Made by a program: the position numbers and the translations under genes. DNA of 64,000 bases from Nordella sp. HKS 07 (GTDB lineage: Bacteria > Pseudomonadota > Alphaproteobacteria > Rhizobiales > Aestuariivirgaceae). The stretch is from positions 3,366,001 through 3,430,000 of the forward strand of contig NZ_CP049258.1 in NCBI RefSeq assembly GCF_011046735.1, given 5' to 3'. Under the pieces are notes generated by a model that saw only the letters and a list, made by a program, of their open reading frames with translations, was not told where the DNA came from and ran no database searches. Positions 35,854-44,481 of this stretch are shown piece after piece (positions within the stretch are counted from its first letter, which is position 1; every line of letters starts with the position of its first letter).

Positions 35854-37066
35854 GGCGCGTCACCCACAGCGCGATGGCGGCGGCGATGAGGCTCACCGCG
35901 ATGCTGGCCAGGATCGGCAGCCGGTAGCTGTGGTTGATGTCGAAGGCGAAGCCGGCCGCGCTGGGGCCAATCAGCGTGCCGAAAGCGACGCTGGTATAGA
36001 GCACGCCGAGAATGCTGCCGATATGACGGCCGCCGAAATAGTCGGCGGCGACAGAGGGGATGATCGCCACCCAGCCGCCATAGAACATGCCGAACAGGAA
36101 GGCGAAGAGCGCCAGCGTCCAGAAATCTCCGGCAACTGCCCAGATCACCAACGCCGCGGCGATGCCTGCATGCATCAAGACGAGTGAGGCATGCCGCCCC
36201 ATCCGGTCGGCGAGGCCGCCCAGAAAAAATCGTCCGGCGGTGCTGCCGACTCCGATCACGCCGAGCAGCAGCACGGCAGAGGCTGGGCTGATTCCGAGAT
36301 CAAGCGCATAGGGCACGAGATGGACGAAGGGTACGAAGACGCCGAAGGCGCAGGCGAGGCTCGCGGCATAGAGGCCGATGAACTGCCGGGTCCTGACGGC
36401 TTCGCCGACCGTGATGCCTTGGGCCGCGTTCTTTCCCGCCGCCGCATCGAGCGGATCGCCGTCGGGGCCGACGCCGCGCTGGCGTGGATCATTCACCAGG
36501 AGCCATGACATGACGATGCCGAGAAGAGCGGCGAACAGCCCGAGCAGGATATAGGCCTGGCGCCATCCGGCCATGTCGATGAGCCAGGCGGCGAGAGGCG
36601 GCATCACCAGCGTGCCGAGCCCGATGCCGCTCACCGCGAGGCCGGAGGCGAAGCCGCGCCGGCGCACGAACCAGCGCTGCACCACGCCCACTGCCGGCAC
36701 ATAGGCGCAGCCGACGCCGATGCCGACGCCCAGTCCATAGGCCACATAGACCTCGGTGATGTTGCGCGCGAGGCCGGCGAGGACAAGGCCTGTGCCGACC
36801 AGCAGCATGCCGAGCGAGGCCATGAGGCGCGCGCCGAAACGGTCGGCAAGCGGTCCGCTGACGATGCCGAGGGCGAAATAGAGAAAACCCGCCAGCGAGA
36901 AGACGAGCGAGACTTCGCCGCGCGAGGCGCCGAATTCCTGCTCGAGCGGCTTGAGGAAGGCGCTGAACGTATAGGCGCTGCCGAAGCCGAGAAGCGTCAC
37001 GGCGAAGGCCGCGGCGACGATGGCCCAGCCATAGAAGAAACGTGAGGGGGCGGAGGTCGAGGTCAT
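35825..37066 (-). CDS. Major facilitator superfamily transporter (monocarboxylate/OFA-like)
   Basis: The 413-residue protein has 12 predicted membrane helices and the MFS loop GPLADRFGARLMASLG between helices 2 and 3. The N-terminal RFFYGWAIVAAAF is typical of oxalate:formate antiporter and monocarboxylate transporter relatives. Its ATG comes 1 bp after the amidase stop, so the two genes are coupled; it may import the amide or export or import the resulting acid. Confidence 0.9.
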   Translation of the reverse strand: MTSTSAPSRFFYGWAIVAAAFAVTLLGFGSAYTFSAFLKPLEQEFGASRGEVSLVFSLAGFLYFALGIVSGPLADRFGARLMASLGMLLVGTGLVLAGLARNITEVYVAYGLGVGIGVGCAYVPAVGVVQRWFVRRRGFASGLAVSGIGLGTLVMPPLAAWLIDMAGWRQAYILLGLFAALLGIVMSWLLVNDPRQRGVGPDGDPLDAAAGKNAAQGITVGEAVRTRQFIGLYAASLACAFGVFVPFVHLVPYALDLGISPASAVLLLGVIGVGSTAGRFFLGGLADRMGRHASLVLMHAGIAAALVIWAVAGDFWTLALFAFLFGMFYGGWVAIIPSVAADYFGGRHIGSILGVLYTSVAFGTLIGPSAAGFAFDINHSYRLPILASIAVSLIAAAIALWVTRPRNRPERST

Positions 37067-37067
37067 G

Positions 37068-38453
37068 TCAGGCGAGGGGATGGCGCTGATGCCAGGAGGT
37101 GATCGACTGGAAGGCGGCGCCGGCGCGGACCAGCTGGGCTTCGCCGAGATGCGGCGCGACGAGCTGGAAACCGATCGGCATCTCTTGCCGGCTGAAACCG
37201 CCGGGCAAGGTGATGGTCGGATGCCCGCTCATGTCGAAGGGACAGGTGTAGCGCTGCAGTTTCGCGAGGAGCTCCGGCTGCGCGCCGAGCGTTTTGATGC
37301 GGGCGATCGTCAGGGGCGCGAAGGGCTGAACGGGTGTGAGCAGCAGGTCCATGGTGGCGAAGAGGGCGTTGACGCGGCCACGGAATTCCATGCGCCGGAG
37401 CAGGATCTTCTGATAGTCCGTAGCAGAGAGGGCGCGTCCCGTCTCGATCACGGCGCTGAGGATCGCGCCATACTGATCCTTGTGTTTCGCATAGGTCGCC
37501 TCATGCGCGACGGCGGCCTCGATGGCGCAATTGGGCGTCCAGTCGGCGATCGTCTGGGTGATATCGGGCATGCGGATGGGCATGAATTCGGCGCCGAGCG
37601 AGGCGAAGGCTTTCATCGCTTCGGCGAGAACGGTGATCGTCTCGTCATCCGCATCATCAGTGTTCCACGCGGCATCGATGCCGATGCGCAGGGCTTTCAC
37701 GCCGTCATCGGCGGACTTCAGGTAATCGGGCACGGGATCCGGCAACGATGTGGGGTCGTGTGGATCGCTGCCGGCGATCACGCCGAGAAGGGCGCCGGCA
37801 TCTTTCGCGCTGCGCGCCATGGTGCCGACATGGTCGAGCGACGCGGCAAGCTCGACGACGCCGTGTCGGCTGACGCGACCCCAGCTCGGCTTGAGGCCGG
37901 TCACGCCATTGGCGGCGGCGGGCCAGCGGATCGAGCCGCCAGTGTCGGAGGCGATGGCGCCATAGCAGAGGCCCGCGGCGGTCGCGACGCCCGAGCCGCT
38001 GGACGAGATGCCGGTCCAGTAGTCAGCATTCCAAGGGTTGGTCGGAGGCGTGATCGCGGCGTGGTGATCGGAATAAGCGCCCTCGCTGAGTTCGGTCTTG
38101 CCGATCAGCACGACTCCGGCGTCCTTGAGCCGCCGCACCAAGGTCGCATCCTCCGTCGCCGTTTGCCTCATGCCTGGCGCCATGCCGGCGCCGGTCGGAT
38201 GGCCTGCGATCGCGCAGAGATCCTTCACTGCGATCGGAATGCCATGCAGCGGGCCGCGATGGATGCCGCGCGCGATCTCGGCATCCGCCGCCCGCGCCTG
38301 ATCGAGCGCCATATCCGCCGTCACCAGTGCATATGAATGAAGTGTCGGCTCCAGCCTGGCGATTCGGGCGAGGAGGGCCTGCGTCGTCTCCTCCGCCGAG
38401 ATCTCTCGCCTTGCGAGGCGTCCGGCAAGTTCGGTCGCGTCCCAATAATGCAC
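37068..38453 (-). CDS. Amidase signature family hydrolase
   Basis: The 461-residue protein has the Ser-cisSer-Lys triad: K77 (GIPIAVKDL), S150 (GISSSGSG) and S174 (DTGGSIRWPAA). It hydrolyses a C-N amide bond; the substrate is unknown. It is coupled to the MFS transporter gene and divergent from a GcvA-type LysR gene. It is not closely similar to the amidase at 61816, although the motifs are shared. Confidence 0.9.
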   Translation of the reverse strand: MHYWDATELAGRLARREISAEETTQALLARIARLEPTLHSYALVTADMALDQARAADAEIARGIHRGPLHGIPIAVKDLCAIAGHPTGAGMAPGMRQTATEDATLVRRLKDAGVVLIGKTELSEGAYSDHHAAITPPTNPWNADYWTGISSSGSGVATAAGLCYGAIASDTGGSIRWPAAANGVTGLKPSWGRVSRHGVVELAASLDHVGTMARSAKDAGALLGVIAGSDPHDPTSLPDPVPDYLKSADDGVKALRIGIDAAWNTDDADDETITVLAEAMKAFASLGAEFMPIRMPDITQTIADWTPNCAIEAAVAHEATYAKHKDQYGAILSAVIETGRALSATDYQKILLRRMEFRGRVNALFATMDLLLTPVQPFAPLTIARIKTLGAQPELLAKLQRYTCPFDMSGHPTITLPGGFSRQEMPIGFQLVAPHLGEAQLVRAGAAFQSITSWHQRHPLA

Positions 38454-38546
38454 GTCGTTTCCCTCAGAATATTTGAATTATGATCGATACGTGATACTCA
38501 TATATTCCTCCGCTATAGAGATTTTCAAACCAGGATTTCTCTCAGG

Positions 38547-38566
38547 TTTAGATTAGAAATTCTAAA
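38547..38566. promoter_or_regulatory. Candidate LysR operator abutting the regulator start
   Basis: TTTAGA-N8-TCTAAA contains a nested perfect palindrome TTAGAA-A-TTCTAA (38553-38565) that ends at the base before the ATG of the LysR gene. The whole 112-bp gap to the divergent amidase is A/T-rich. An autoregulatory site is likely; no ribosome site is seen between it and the ATG. Confidence 0.5.
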
Positions 38567-39456
38567 TGAACAAATTACCTCCCCTGAACGCGCTCAAGGC
38601 CTTCGAAGCGGCCGCCCGGCATCTCTCCGTCAAGGCGGCGGCCGAGGAATTGTCGGTCACGCCGGGTGCGGTCAGCCAGATGCTGAAGACGCTCGAGCTC
38701 AATCTCGGCCGCAAGCTCTTCGACCGGGTCAATCGCGGCATCGTCCTGACCGAGGCCGGGCGCAACTACCTGCCGCCGGTCCGCAACGCCTTCCGCCAGA
38801 TCGCCGAAGCGTCCCGCCGCGTCGCCCTGGAAGAAGACGGCGGATTGCTGACGGTGAGTGTCACGCCGTTCTTCGCCTCCGCCTGGCTCGTGCCGCGGCT
38901 CGCCTCGTTTCAGGCGGCGCATCGCGATATCGATCTCCGCATCGTCACCAGCAGCGGCCTCGCCGATTTCACCCGCGACGGCGTCGATGTCGCCATCCGC
39001 CATGGCCTCGGCCGCTATCCGGGACTGAGGAGCGACCATGTTCTCGCGGTCGCGATGATCCCGGTGGTGGCACCTTCGCTCGTCGCGCGCCTCGGTCGAC
39101 CGACAAAAGCTGCCGACCTTCTCAGCTGGCCGCTGGTGCAGGATGCCGATCGCAAAGGATGGGCATTGTGGTTCGAGGCGCAAGGCCTTGCCGAGCCGGC
39201 GCCGACGCGCGGACCCTCCTTCGATGATTCAGGCCTGCTGCTGCGCGCGATCATTGCCGGGCAAGGCGCGGGCCTGCTGCCGGACGCCATGGTCGAGACG
39301 GAAGTCAAGGAAGGCCGGCTCGTGCGACTGGCCGAGCCGAAAGAGATCGAGGCCTTCGCCTATTATCTCGTGTACCCAGAGCTCGCGCATGAGCGGGCGA
39401 AGATCCAGGCGTTCCGTGCCTGGCTCCTCGATGCGGCCAGAAGCTTCCACGAGTAA
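38566..39456 (+). CDS. LysR family transcriptional regulator, GcvA-like
   Basis: The 296-residue protein has the GcvA-type N-terminus (LPPLNALKAFEAAARHLSVKAAAEELSVTPGAVSQ...) with the helix-turn-helix in the first 60 residues, and the effector domain with LADFTRDGVDVAIRHGLG. It is divergent from the amidase/MFS pair and probably controls it. Confidence 0.92.
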   Translation: MNKLPPLNALKAFEAAARHLSVKAAAEELSVTPGAVSQMLKTLELNLGRKLFDRVNRGIVLTEAGRNYLPPVRNAFRQIAEASRRVALEEDGGLLTVSVTPFFASAWLVPRLASFQAAHRDIDLRIVTSSGLADFTRDGVDVAIRHGLGRYPGLRSDHVLAVAMIPVVAPSLVARLGRPTKAADLLSWPLVQDADRKGWALWFEAQGLAEPAPTRGPSFDDSGLLLRAIIAGQGAGLLPDAMVETEVKEGRLVRLAEPKEIEAFAYYLVYPELAHERAKIQAFRAWLLDAARSFHE

Positions 39457-39459
39457 TCC

Positions 39460-39562
39460 GTCATCCCGGCGCAAAGCCGGGATCCATTGAATTCATTCCG
39501 CTTCTGCGGCTTTGCCCAGATTGCGCCTATTCAATGGACCCCGACGTTCGTCGGGGTGACGG
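39460..39562. repeat. GTCATCCCGGC-type palindromic repeat pair
   Basis: A unit TCATCCCGGC-GCAAA-GCCGGGA followed by TCCATTGAATTC is met by an opposed unit ATTCAATGG with CCCCGACG-TT-CGTCGGGGTGAC. The pair lies between convergent genes and may act as a transcript end. Confidence 0.75.
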
Positions 39563-39589
39563 AGAATGGGTGGAGCAGGGTCTCTTTCG

Positions 39590-40555
39590 TCAATTTCCGA
39601 TATCCTTCGCGGCGCGTTTCTTATGCGCGGCCAAGGCCATCAGCCGACGATCGCGCCAGACCTGGCGCTCTTGCAGTTCTTGCCTGGGCGTGAGCTTGCG
39701 GCGTTCCGGCTCGATCACATCCATCACGGCGCCTGTCCAGTCGATACGCCGCTGCATCTGCGGGAACAGGTTTTCGTAGATACCCTGATAGCGTTCGGCA
39801 TAATCGCGCACCCCGCCCGGCGCGTTGAGATCGATGGTCTCGAACGGGCCCATGAACGACCAGCGCAGCGCCAGACCGTCGCGTATGCCAATATCGATAT
39901 CCTCGACACTGGCATAGCCGTCGGCCACCAGGCGGAAGGCCTCTTCGAGAAGGGCGCCCTGCATGCGGTTCATGATGAAGCCGTCGAGCTCTTTCTTCAT
40001 GACGAGCGGCGCATGGCCGGCCGACAGCAGGAACTGCCGCGTACGCTCGACCGTCTCGGGCGATGTCCACGGCGCCGGCACCACTTCGGCGGCGGGAATG
40101 AGATAGGGCGGGTTGATCGGATGGACGACGAGGCAGCGCGCCCGGCCTTTGAGTCCTTCCGTAAAGCGCGACGGCAGGATCGCCGAGGTCGAGCTCGCGA
40201 GCACGGCATCGGGCCTGGCGGCCCGGTCGAGCGCTTCGAAAACCTTGATCTTGGTGGCGAGCACTTCCGGCGTATTCTCCTGCACATGAAGGGCTTCGGC
40301 CACTGCCTCCTCGAGCGTCGCCGCGGACGTGATGCGGGCGAGAACGGCGGTCGGCGTAGCGCCATTGAGAAGATCATTCCGGGCCAGGTCCTCGAGCACG
40401 CCCGCGATGTAATCGAGCGCCTTCCCGGCGGCGCCGTCGGCCTGATCCCACAGGCTCACCTGCGAGCCGGCGCGCGCGAAGCTGATCGCCCAGGCCCTGC
40501 CGATGAAGCCCGAACCGATGACCGCGGTCGGAGGCCGCTCAGAGGGTTTCGACAT
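39590..40555 (-). CDS. 3-hydroxyacyl-CoA dehydrogenase family NAD-dependent oxidoreductase
   Basis: The 321-residue protein has an N-terminal Rossmann fold (AVIGSGFIGRAWAISFARAG) and the HPINPPYLIPAAEVV segment typical of L-gulonate/carnitine/3-hydroxybutyrate dehydrogenase relatives, then a helical C-terminal domain. I chose the ATG at 40555 (MSKPSERPP). It overlaps the end of the SDR gene by 17 bp. It probably oxidises a 3-hydroxy acid. Confidence 0.88.
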   Translation of the reverse strand: MSKPSERPPTAVIGSGFIGRAWAISFARAGSQVSLWDQADGAAGKALDYIAGVLEDLARNDLLNGATPTAVLARITSAATLEEAVAEALHVQENTPEVLATKIKVFEALDRAARPDAVLASSTSAILPSRFTEGLKGRARCLVVHPINPPYLIPAAEVVPAPWTSPETVERTRQFLLSAGHAPLVMKKELDGFIMNRMQGALLEEAFRLVADGYASVEDIDIGIRDGLALRWSFMGPFETIDLNAPGGVRDYAERYQGIYENLFPQMQRRIDWTGAVMDVIEPERRKLTPRQELQERQVWRDRRLMALAAHKKRAAKDIGN

Positions 40556-41345
40556 TACCGTCCACTCCCAGTGATTGTCCTGAAACATTGATGCCGGCAT
40601 CGGAGAGCAGGTACGCCACCATGCTGGCGACGTCATAGGGGCTCACCATGCGCCGGAGCGATACTTTCTCGAGATAGTTCTTCTCCATCTCGGCGTGGCT
40701 GATGCCGAGCTGACGGGCGCGGTCGCCGATCACCTTGTCGATGCGCGGGCCTTCGACGATGCCGGGCAATATGGCATTGACGCGGATGCCATGCGGTCCG
40801 AGCTCCTTGGCGAGACTTTGGGTGAAGCCGACAACGGCGAATTTGGCCGAGGAGTAAGGCGTGCGGAACGCATAGCCATGCCGGCCCGCGGCGGACGACA
40901 TGTTGACGATCGAGCCGCCGCCCGAAGCCTTCAGCATCGGGACGGCGAGCCGCGCGCACAGGAATTGTCCAGTGAGACAGACATCGATGCAGCGCCGCCA
41001 CTCGGCGATCGAGATTTCATCGACGCCGCCGGTCGGCCCGGCTATTCCAGCATTGTTGATGAGGGCGTCAAGGCCGCCCCATTCCTTGGCCAGGAGGGCG
41101 AACATCCGATCGACATCTTCATCCCTGGCGACGTCAGCCTTGGTGGCGAGGAGCTTCGGCAAAGTCTTCTTCGCTTCGGCGATGGCGGCATCCGCTATGT
41201 CACAGATTGCGACGCGGGCGCCGAGGGCGATAAGCATGTCGGCGATGGCGAAGCCGATTCCCGACGCGCCCGCCGTGATCAGAACGCGCTGGCCGGCCAG
41301 CCCGGAAAGGAAGCCGGCGGGTGAGTCGGGCGCTTTGTTGCTCAT
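40539..41345 (-). CDS. Short-chain dehydrogenase/reductase (SDR)
   Basis: The 268-residue protein has GASGIGFAIADML for the cofactor and NMSSAAG...YSSAKFA for catalysis. Several starts are close together (GTG 41357, ATG 41348, ATG 41345); I prefer 41345 because GGGAG lies about six bases upstream. It forms an operon with the hydroxyacyl-CoA dehydrogenase-like gene. Confidence 0.88.
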   Translation of the reverse strand: MSNKAPDSPAGFLSGLAGQRVLITAGASGIGFAIADMLIALGARVAICDIADAAIAEAKKTLPKLLATKADVARDEDVDRMFALLAKEWGGLDALINNAGIAGPTGGVDEISIAEWRRCIDVCLTGQFLCARLAVPMLKASGGGSIVNMSSAAGRHGYAFRTPYSSAKFAVVGFTQSLAKELGPHGIRVNAILPGIVEGPRIDKVIGDRARQLGISHAEMEKNYLEKVSLRRMVSPYDVASMVAYLLSDAGINVSGQSLGVDGNVETL

Positions 41346-41418
41346 CATTTCTCCCACAAGGTAGTGAGCAGCGGCGCGCCGCCCAGAATGCGGGGAATAA
41401 TGGCCGCCATCTGGGCCG

Positions 41419-41553
41419 CCCGCAATATCGCCGATTGCGAAGACCGCTATGGTCGACGCGCTGAAAGCCCGCGACGAAAATCGCGTCGCCGACGCGGTGC
41501 GCGCCGATATCGATGATGCCTATCAGGTGCTGCTGGGGTTGGTGAGCCCCTAG
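41419..41553 (+). pseudogene. Remnant of a GntR family regulator (FCD domain C-terminus), copy A
   Basis: About 45 codons are readable, ending in MVDALKARDENRVADAV, then RADIDDAYQVLL and a stop at 41551. This is the last helix region of an FCD-type GntR regulator. No helix-turn-helix or upstream part remains. A related tail lies at 44279-44416. The rest of the 318-bp gap 41346-41663 holds two palindromes (41552-41602, 41617-41664). Confidence 0.65.
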
Positions 41554-41602
41554 CGCGGGATGCGAAAAAGTGGGCACCGGTTTTTCGCAAGAATCCCGCG
41601 CT
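41552..41602. repeat. Palindromic intergenic element (GAAAAAGTG...CGGTTTTTC family)
   Basis: Outer arms AGCGCGGGAT and ATCCCGCGCT and inner arms GCGAAAAA and TTTTTCGC match. It begins inside the stop codon of the GntR remnant. The same family is at 7178 and 35152. Confidence 0.75.
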
Positions 41603-41616
41603 ATTATATGGGAATC

Positions 41617-41664
41617 GATCACGTTTATGAGTTTGGATTGACTCAATCCAAACTCATCGTGATC
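41617..41664. repeat. 48-bp palindrome, terminator-like (GATCACG...CGTGATC family)
   Basis: Perfect arms ATGAGTTTGGATTG and CAATCCAAACTCAT around loop ACT are nested in GATCACG/CGTGATC. It touches the stop codon of the minus-strand M20 gene. A diverged copy occurs at 53527-53574, again at the 3' end of a minus-strand gene. It is probably a terminator or REP-type element. Confidence 0.75.
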
Positions 41665-42821
41665 TAGTCGGTGAGAGGCAGCCGCTGCCGCGCCAGCGTC
41701 GTCCAGAAGGCGATGCCGGGCCCGAGCGCGGCGTCGTTGAAATCATAGCGCGCATTATGCAACGGCAGGCCATGGGCGCCTTCCGTGCCGTTGCCGAGAA
41801 AGGCGAAATTGCCGGGCCGGTGCTTGAGGAAGAGGCCGAAATCCTCCGATCCCATCATCGGCATGGGCTCGGGCTCGATGCTCTGGGCGCCGAGCGCCGC
41901 CTGGGCGGCGGCGAGCGCATGGTCCGTTTCCGCCGCATGATTGACGGTCGAGGAGAATTCGTGGCTGTAATCCACGTCGACCTCGGCGCCGAAGGCGTCG
42001 GCGATGCCGCCGGCGATCTTGCGCATTTCACGCTCGATCATCGCCTGCACCGCGGGCAGATAGCTCCTGGTGTCGCCGCGCAGCGTCACGCGCTCGGGCA
42101 GCACATTGCGGATGCCGTCGGTCAGGATCTCGGTGACCGACACCACCGCATTGTCGAGGGGATCGGCCCGGCGCGACACGATCGCCTGCAGCGCCAGCAC
42201 CAGATGGGCGGCGATGACGATGGGATCGTTGCTGGTATGGGGCCGCGCCGCATGACCGCCCTTGCCGGTGAGGCGGATCTCAAAATTGTCCTCGCAGGCC
42301 ATCAGAGGGCCGGCGCGTGTCGCGAAGCGCCCGACCGGCGTGCCGGGCAGATTATGCAGCCCATAGATCTCATCGAACGGAAACCGCTCGAGCAGGCCGT
42401 CATCGATCATCGCCTGGGCGCCCTTGCCATGCTCCTCCGCGGGCTGGAACAGGAAGACGATGCTGCCCGAAAAATCCTTGCGCTGCGCCAGTTCGCGCGC
42501 CGCGCCGAGCAGCATCGCAGTGTGGCCGTCATGGCCGCAGGCATGCATCACGCCGTCATGGCGGGAGGCATGCGGCAATCCCGTCCGTTCGGTGATCTTG
42601 AGCGCATCCATGTCGGCGCGCAGCGCGATGCAGCGGTTTCCCGTGCCCTGCCGCAACACGCCGATGACACCCGTGCCGCCGATGCCGTCATGGACCTCGA
42701 GGCCGAAATCGCGCAGCTTCGTGGCGACGAAACGCGACGTCTTGATCTCCTCGAAGCCGGGCTCCGGCATTTGATGGAGCGCGCGGCGCCAGTCAGCGAC
42801 ATCGTCAATCTTATCGGCCAT
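41664..42821 (-). CDS. M20 family amidohydrolase (HipO/N-acyl amino acid hydrolase type)
   Basis: The 385-residue protein has the M20D pattern: ALRADMDALKITE, HACGHDGHTAMLLGAA, FQPAEEHGKGA and the lid domain (GKGGHAARPHTSNDP). This group removes acyl groups from amino acids (hippurate hydrolase, indole-acetyl amino acid hydrolase and others). It lies 18 bp downstream of the small alpha/beta hydrolase gene on the same strand. Exact substrate unknown. Confidence 0.9.
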   Translation of the reverse strand: MADKIDDVADWRRALHQMPEPGFEEIKTSRFVATKLRDFGLEVHDGIGGTGVIGVLRQGTGNRCIALRADMDALKITERTGLPHASRHDGVMHACGHDGHTAMLLGAARELAQRKDFSGSIVFLFQPAEEHGKGAQAMIDDGLLERFPFDEIYGLHNLPGTPVGRFATRAGPLMACEDNFEIRLTGKGGHAARPHTSNDPIVIAAHLVLALQAIVSRRADPLDNAVVSVTEILTDGIRNVLPERVTLRGDTRSYLPAVQAMIEREMRKIAGGIADAFGAEVDVDYSHEFSSTVNHAAETDHALAAAQAALGAQSIEPEPMPMMGSEDFGLFLKHRPGNFAFLGNGTEGAHGLPLHNARYDFNDAALGPGIAFWTTLARQRLPLTD

Positions 42822-42839
42822 TGATCGTCCTCTTCTTCG

Positions 42840-43388
42840 TCAGTTCCGCAAGCCCGCGCTGAACGCTTCGAGCAGCATCCGTCCTTGCGGCCAGTCCGCA
42901 AGCCCGCTGGCGCCATTCATGTGACCGAAAGCGCCGGCTATGAGGAAGCCCGCTCCCCAATTATCGGCCTTCCGGCGCGCATAGTCGACACCGCCATAGG
43001 GATCGTTGCTGCTGGCGATCATGAGCGTGGCGAAAGGCAGTCGTTTTGCCGGAGCGGCGGTATAAAAGGAAGGCGCCTCGACCTTGGGAAAGACGGGGCT
43101 TTCAGGATCGGGGACGGAGACAAGGAAGGCGCCCTTGATGCGCGAGGGCTCGCGTCTCGCGGCCCAGTGAATCACCAGAAGGCAGGCGAGGCTGTGCGCG
43201 ACCAGTACCGGCGGCGCGCCGGCTTCGCCGATCGCGCGGTCGAGGGCAGATATCCAGTCATCGAGATCAGGGCGATCCCAGCTCGAGGGCTGGAAGCGGA
43301 TCATGGCCGGATCGGCCGCTTCCCAAAGTGTCTGCCAATGCGACCGGCCGGAGCCGCTAATGCCGGGAAGTGTGATGAGGGGAAACAT
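42840..43388 (-). CDS. Small alpha/beta hydrolase, RBBP9/YdeN family
   Basis: The 182-residue protein has a short serine-hydrolase fold: nucleophile Ser in VAHSLACL, acid Asp in SSNDPYGG and His in FGHMNGASG. The ATG at 43388 (MFPLITLPGI) matches the usual family start. It is probably co-transcribed with the M20 gene. Its natural substrate is unknown, as for most of the family. Confidence 0.87.
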   Translation of the reverse strand: MFPLITLPGISGSGRSHWQTLWEAADPAMIRFQPSSWDRPDLDDWISALDRAIGEAGAPPVLVAHSLACLLVIHWAARREPSRIKGAFLVSVPDPESPVFPKVEAPSFYTAAPAKRLPFATLMIASSNDPYGGVDYARRKADNWGAGFLIAGAFGHMNGASGLADWPQGRMLLEAFSAGLRN

Positions 43389-43501
43389 GTCCTTCCTTTC
43401 ATTTGCTGTTTGCGGCAGATTGACCAGGGCTCGCCGGGATGTACATGGCAAGCCATCGGCTAAAGCGGGAAGTTGCCGATGATTTCAAGGTGAGAGACCA
43501 A

Positions 43502-43966
43502 ATGGATATCGACGCGACCGACGACGCCATTCTCGCCGCCTTGCAGGAAGACGGCCGTCTGCCTCTGTCCGAGCTCGGGCGGCGCATCGGCCTGTCGCAG
43601 CCGGCGGTGTCCGAGCGCGTGAAGCGGCTGGAGGAGCGCGGCATCATCGAGGGCTATGGCGCACGCATCAATCCGCGCGCCCTCGGGCTGTCGACCTCCG
43701 CCATCATCGGACTGCGCACCTCGCATGAGCATATCAAAGCCTGCCTCGACAAATTCGCCGCCATGCCGGAAGTGATGGAGGTTCATCGCGTGACTGGCGA
43801 GAACTGCTTTTTCCTGCGTGTGCTGGTCCCGGCGCCGAGTGATCTCGAGCGCATCGTCGATGCTTTCGGGCGCTATGGCGTGGTGACGACCAGTGTCGTG
43901 TTGCGGAGCGAGAAAGCAAAGCCGATCACACGCGCTTTACGGGAGGCGGCGCGGAACGGCCGATGA
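43502..43966 (+). CDS. Lrp/AsnC family transcriptional regulator
   Basis: The 154-residue protein has the N-terminal helix-turn-helix (LGRRIGLSQPAVSERVKRLEE) and an Lrp ligand domain (VMEVHRVTGENCFFLRVLVP). I chose the ATG at 43502 (MDIDATDDAI); an upstream ATG at 43439 would add 21 residues without support. It is divergent from the alpha/beta hydrolase and M20 genes and probably regulates them. Confidence 0.9.
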   Translation: MDIDATDDAILAALQEDGRLPLSELGRRIGLSQPAVSERVKRLEERGIIEGYGARINPRALGLSTSAIIGLRTSHEHIKACLDKFAAMPEVMEVHRVTGENCFFLRVLVPAPSDLERIVDAFGRYGVVTTSVVLRSEKAKPITRALREAARNGR

Positions 43967-43974
43967 GATGGCGG

Positions 43975-44274
43975 TCAGGCCAGCCAATCGAGTCCGATAT
44001 CGAGCGCCGGGGCGCTGTGGGTCAGCCAGCCGACCGAGATGAGATCGACGCCGGATGCGGCGATGGCCGCGACCGTCTCGCGCGTTACACCGCCCGAGGC
44101 TTCCGTCTGGCGGCGCGGCGAAGATATCATCCAGGGTGAGCGTCGTCCAATAGTGAGCGCCGCGACGCTCCTCACGTGCCAGCGACGATTGCGCGATCAC
44201 CAGCCGACAAGAGCGGGATCGATCGCTTCCGTCTCGCTTTCGGAGAGCGGACGCAGCCTGATGGCGATGCGCAG
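43975..44274 (-). pseudogene. Broken nadB C-terminus fused to nadC C-terminus (scar)
   Basis: On the minus strand, 44274 down to about 44120 reads as the end of L-aspartate oxidase (RPLSESETEAIDPALVG, a frameshift, then [17 protein letters not shown]). It runs directly into the end of nicotinate-nucleotide pyrophosphorylase ([18 protein letters not shown] ... LDIGLDWLA, stop at 43975). The nadB 3' end and most of nadC are missing, so neither part can work. Bases 43986-44082 are identical to 45317-45413 in the intact nadC, while the nadB part is clearly diverged from the intact nadB. Confidence 0.8.
43986..44082. repeat. 97-bp perfect direct repeat, copy 1 (nadC 3' end)
   Basis: This stretch is base-for-base identical to 45317-45413 by eye. 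Identity stops sharply on both sides. The two copies are 1331 bp apart in the same orientation and bracket the nadB/GntR scar and the HIRAN-TerB-like gene. Confidence 0.88.
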
Positions 44275-44278
44275 TCCG

Positions 44279-44416
44279 ACCGCCATGATCGACGCGCTGA
44301 AAGCCCGTGATGAGCAGCGTGCCGGAGACGTGGTGCGTGCCGATATCGACGATGCCTACAAAGTCCTGCTCGATCCGGTTAGTCCGCCACGTGTTTTCAA
44401 TATTCGGCAGGAATGA
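44279..44416 (+). pseudogene. Remnant of a GntR family regulator (FCD domain C-terminus), copy B
   Basis: The sequence reads MIDALKARDEQRAGDVV, then RADIDDAYKVLLDPVSP and a short tail to a stop at 44414. It is a paralogue of the tail at 41419-41553 (roughly three quarters of bases equal by eye). It abuts the broken nadB piece head to head, marking a breakpoint near 44275. No upstream regulator part is present. Confidence 0.65.
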
Positions 44417-44481
44417 TCTGTTTGACGTTGTTGTTGTAATGCCGCACTATCGGGCTTAGAGCGATAAGCATCCGAGCGGCA

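Noticed and set aside
43975-44112. The nadC-like piece as a functional short gene
   Set aside because: Only the last 40-45 residues remain and it is joined to an out-of-frame nadB remnant, so no catalytic domain is left.
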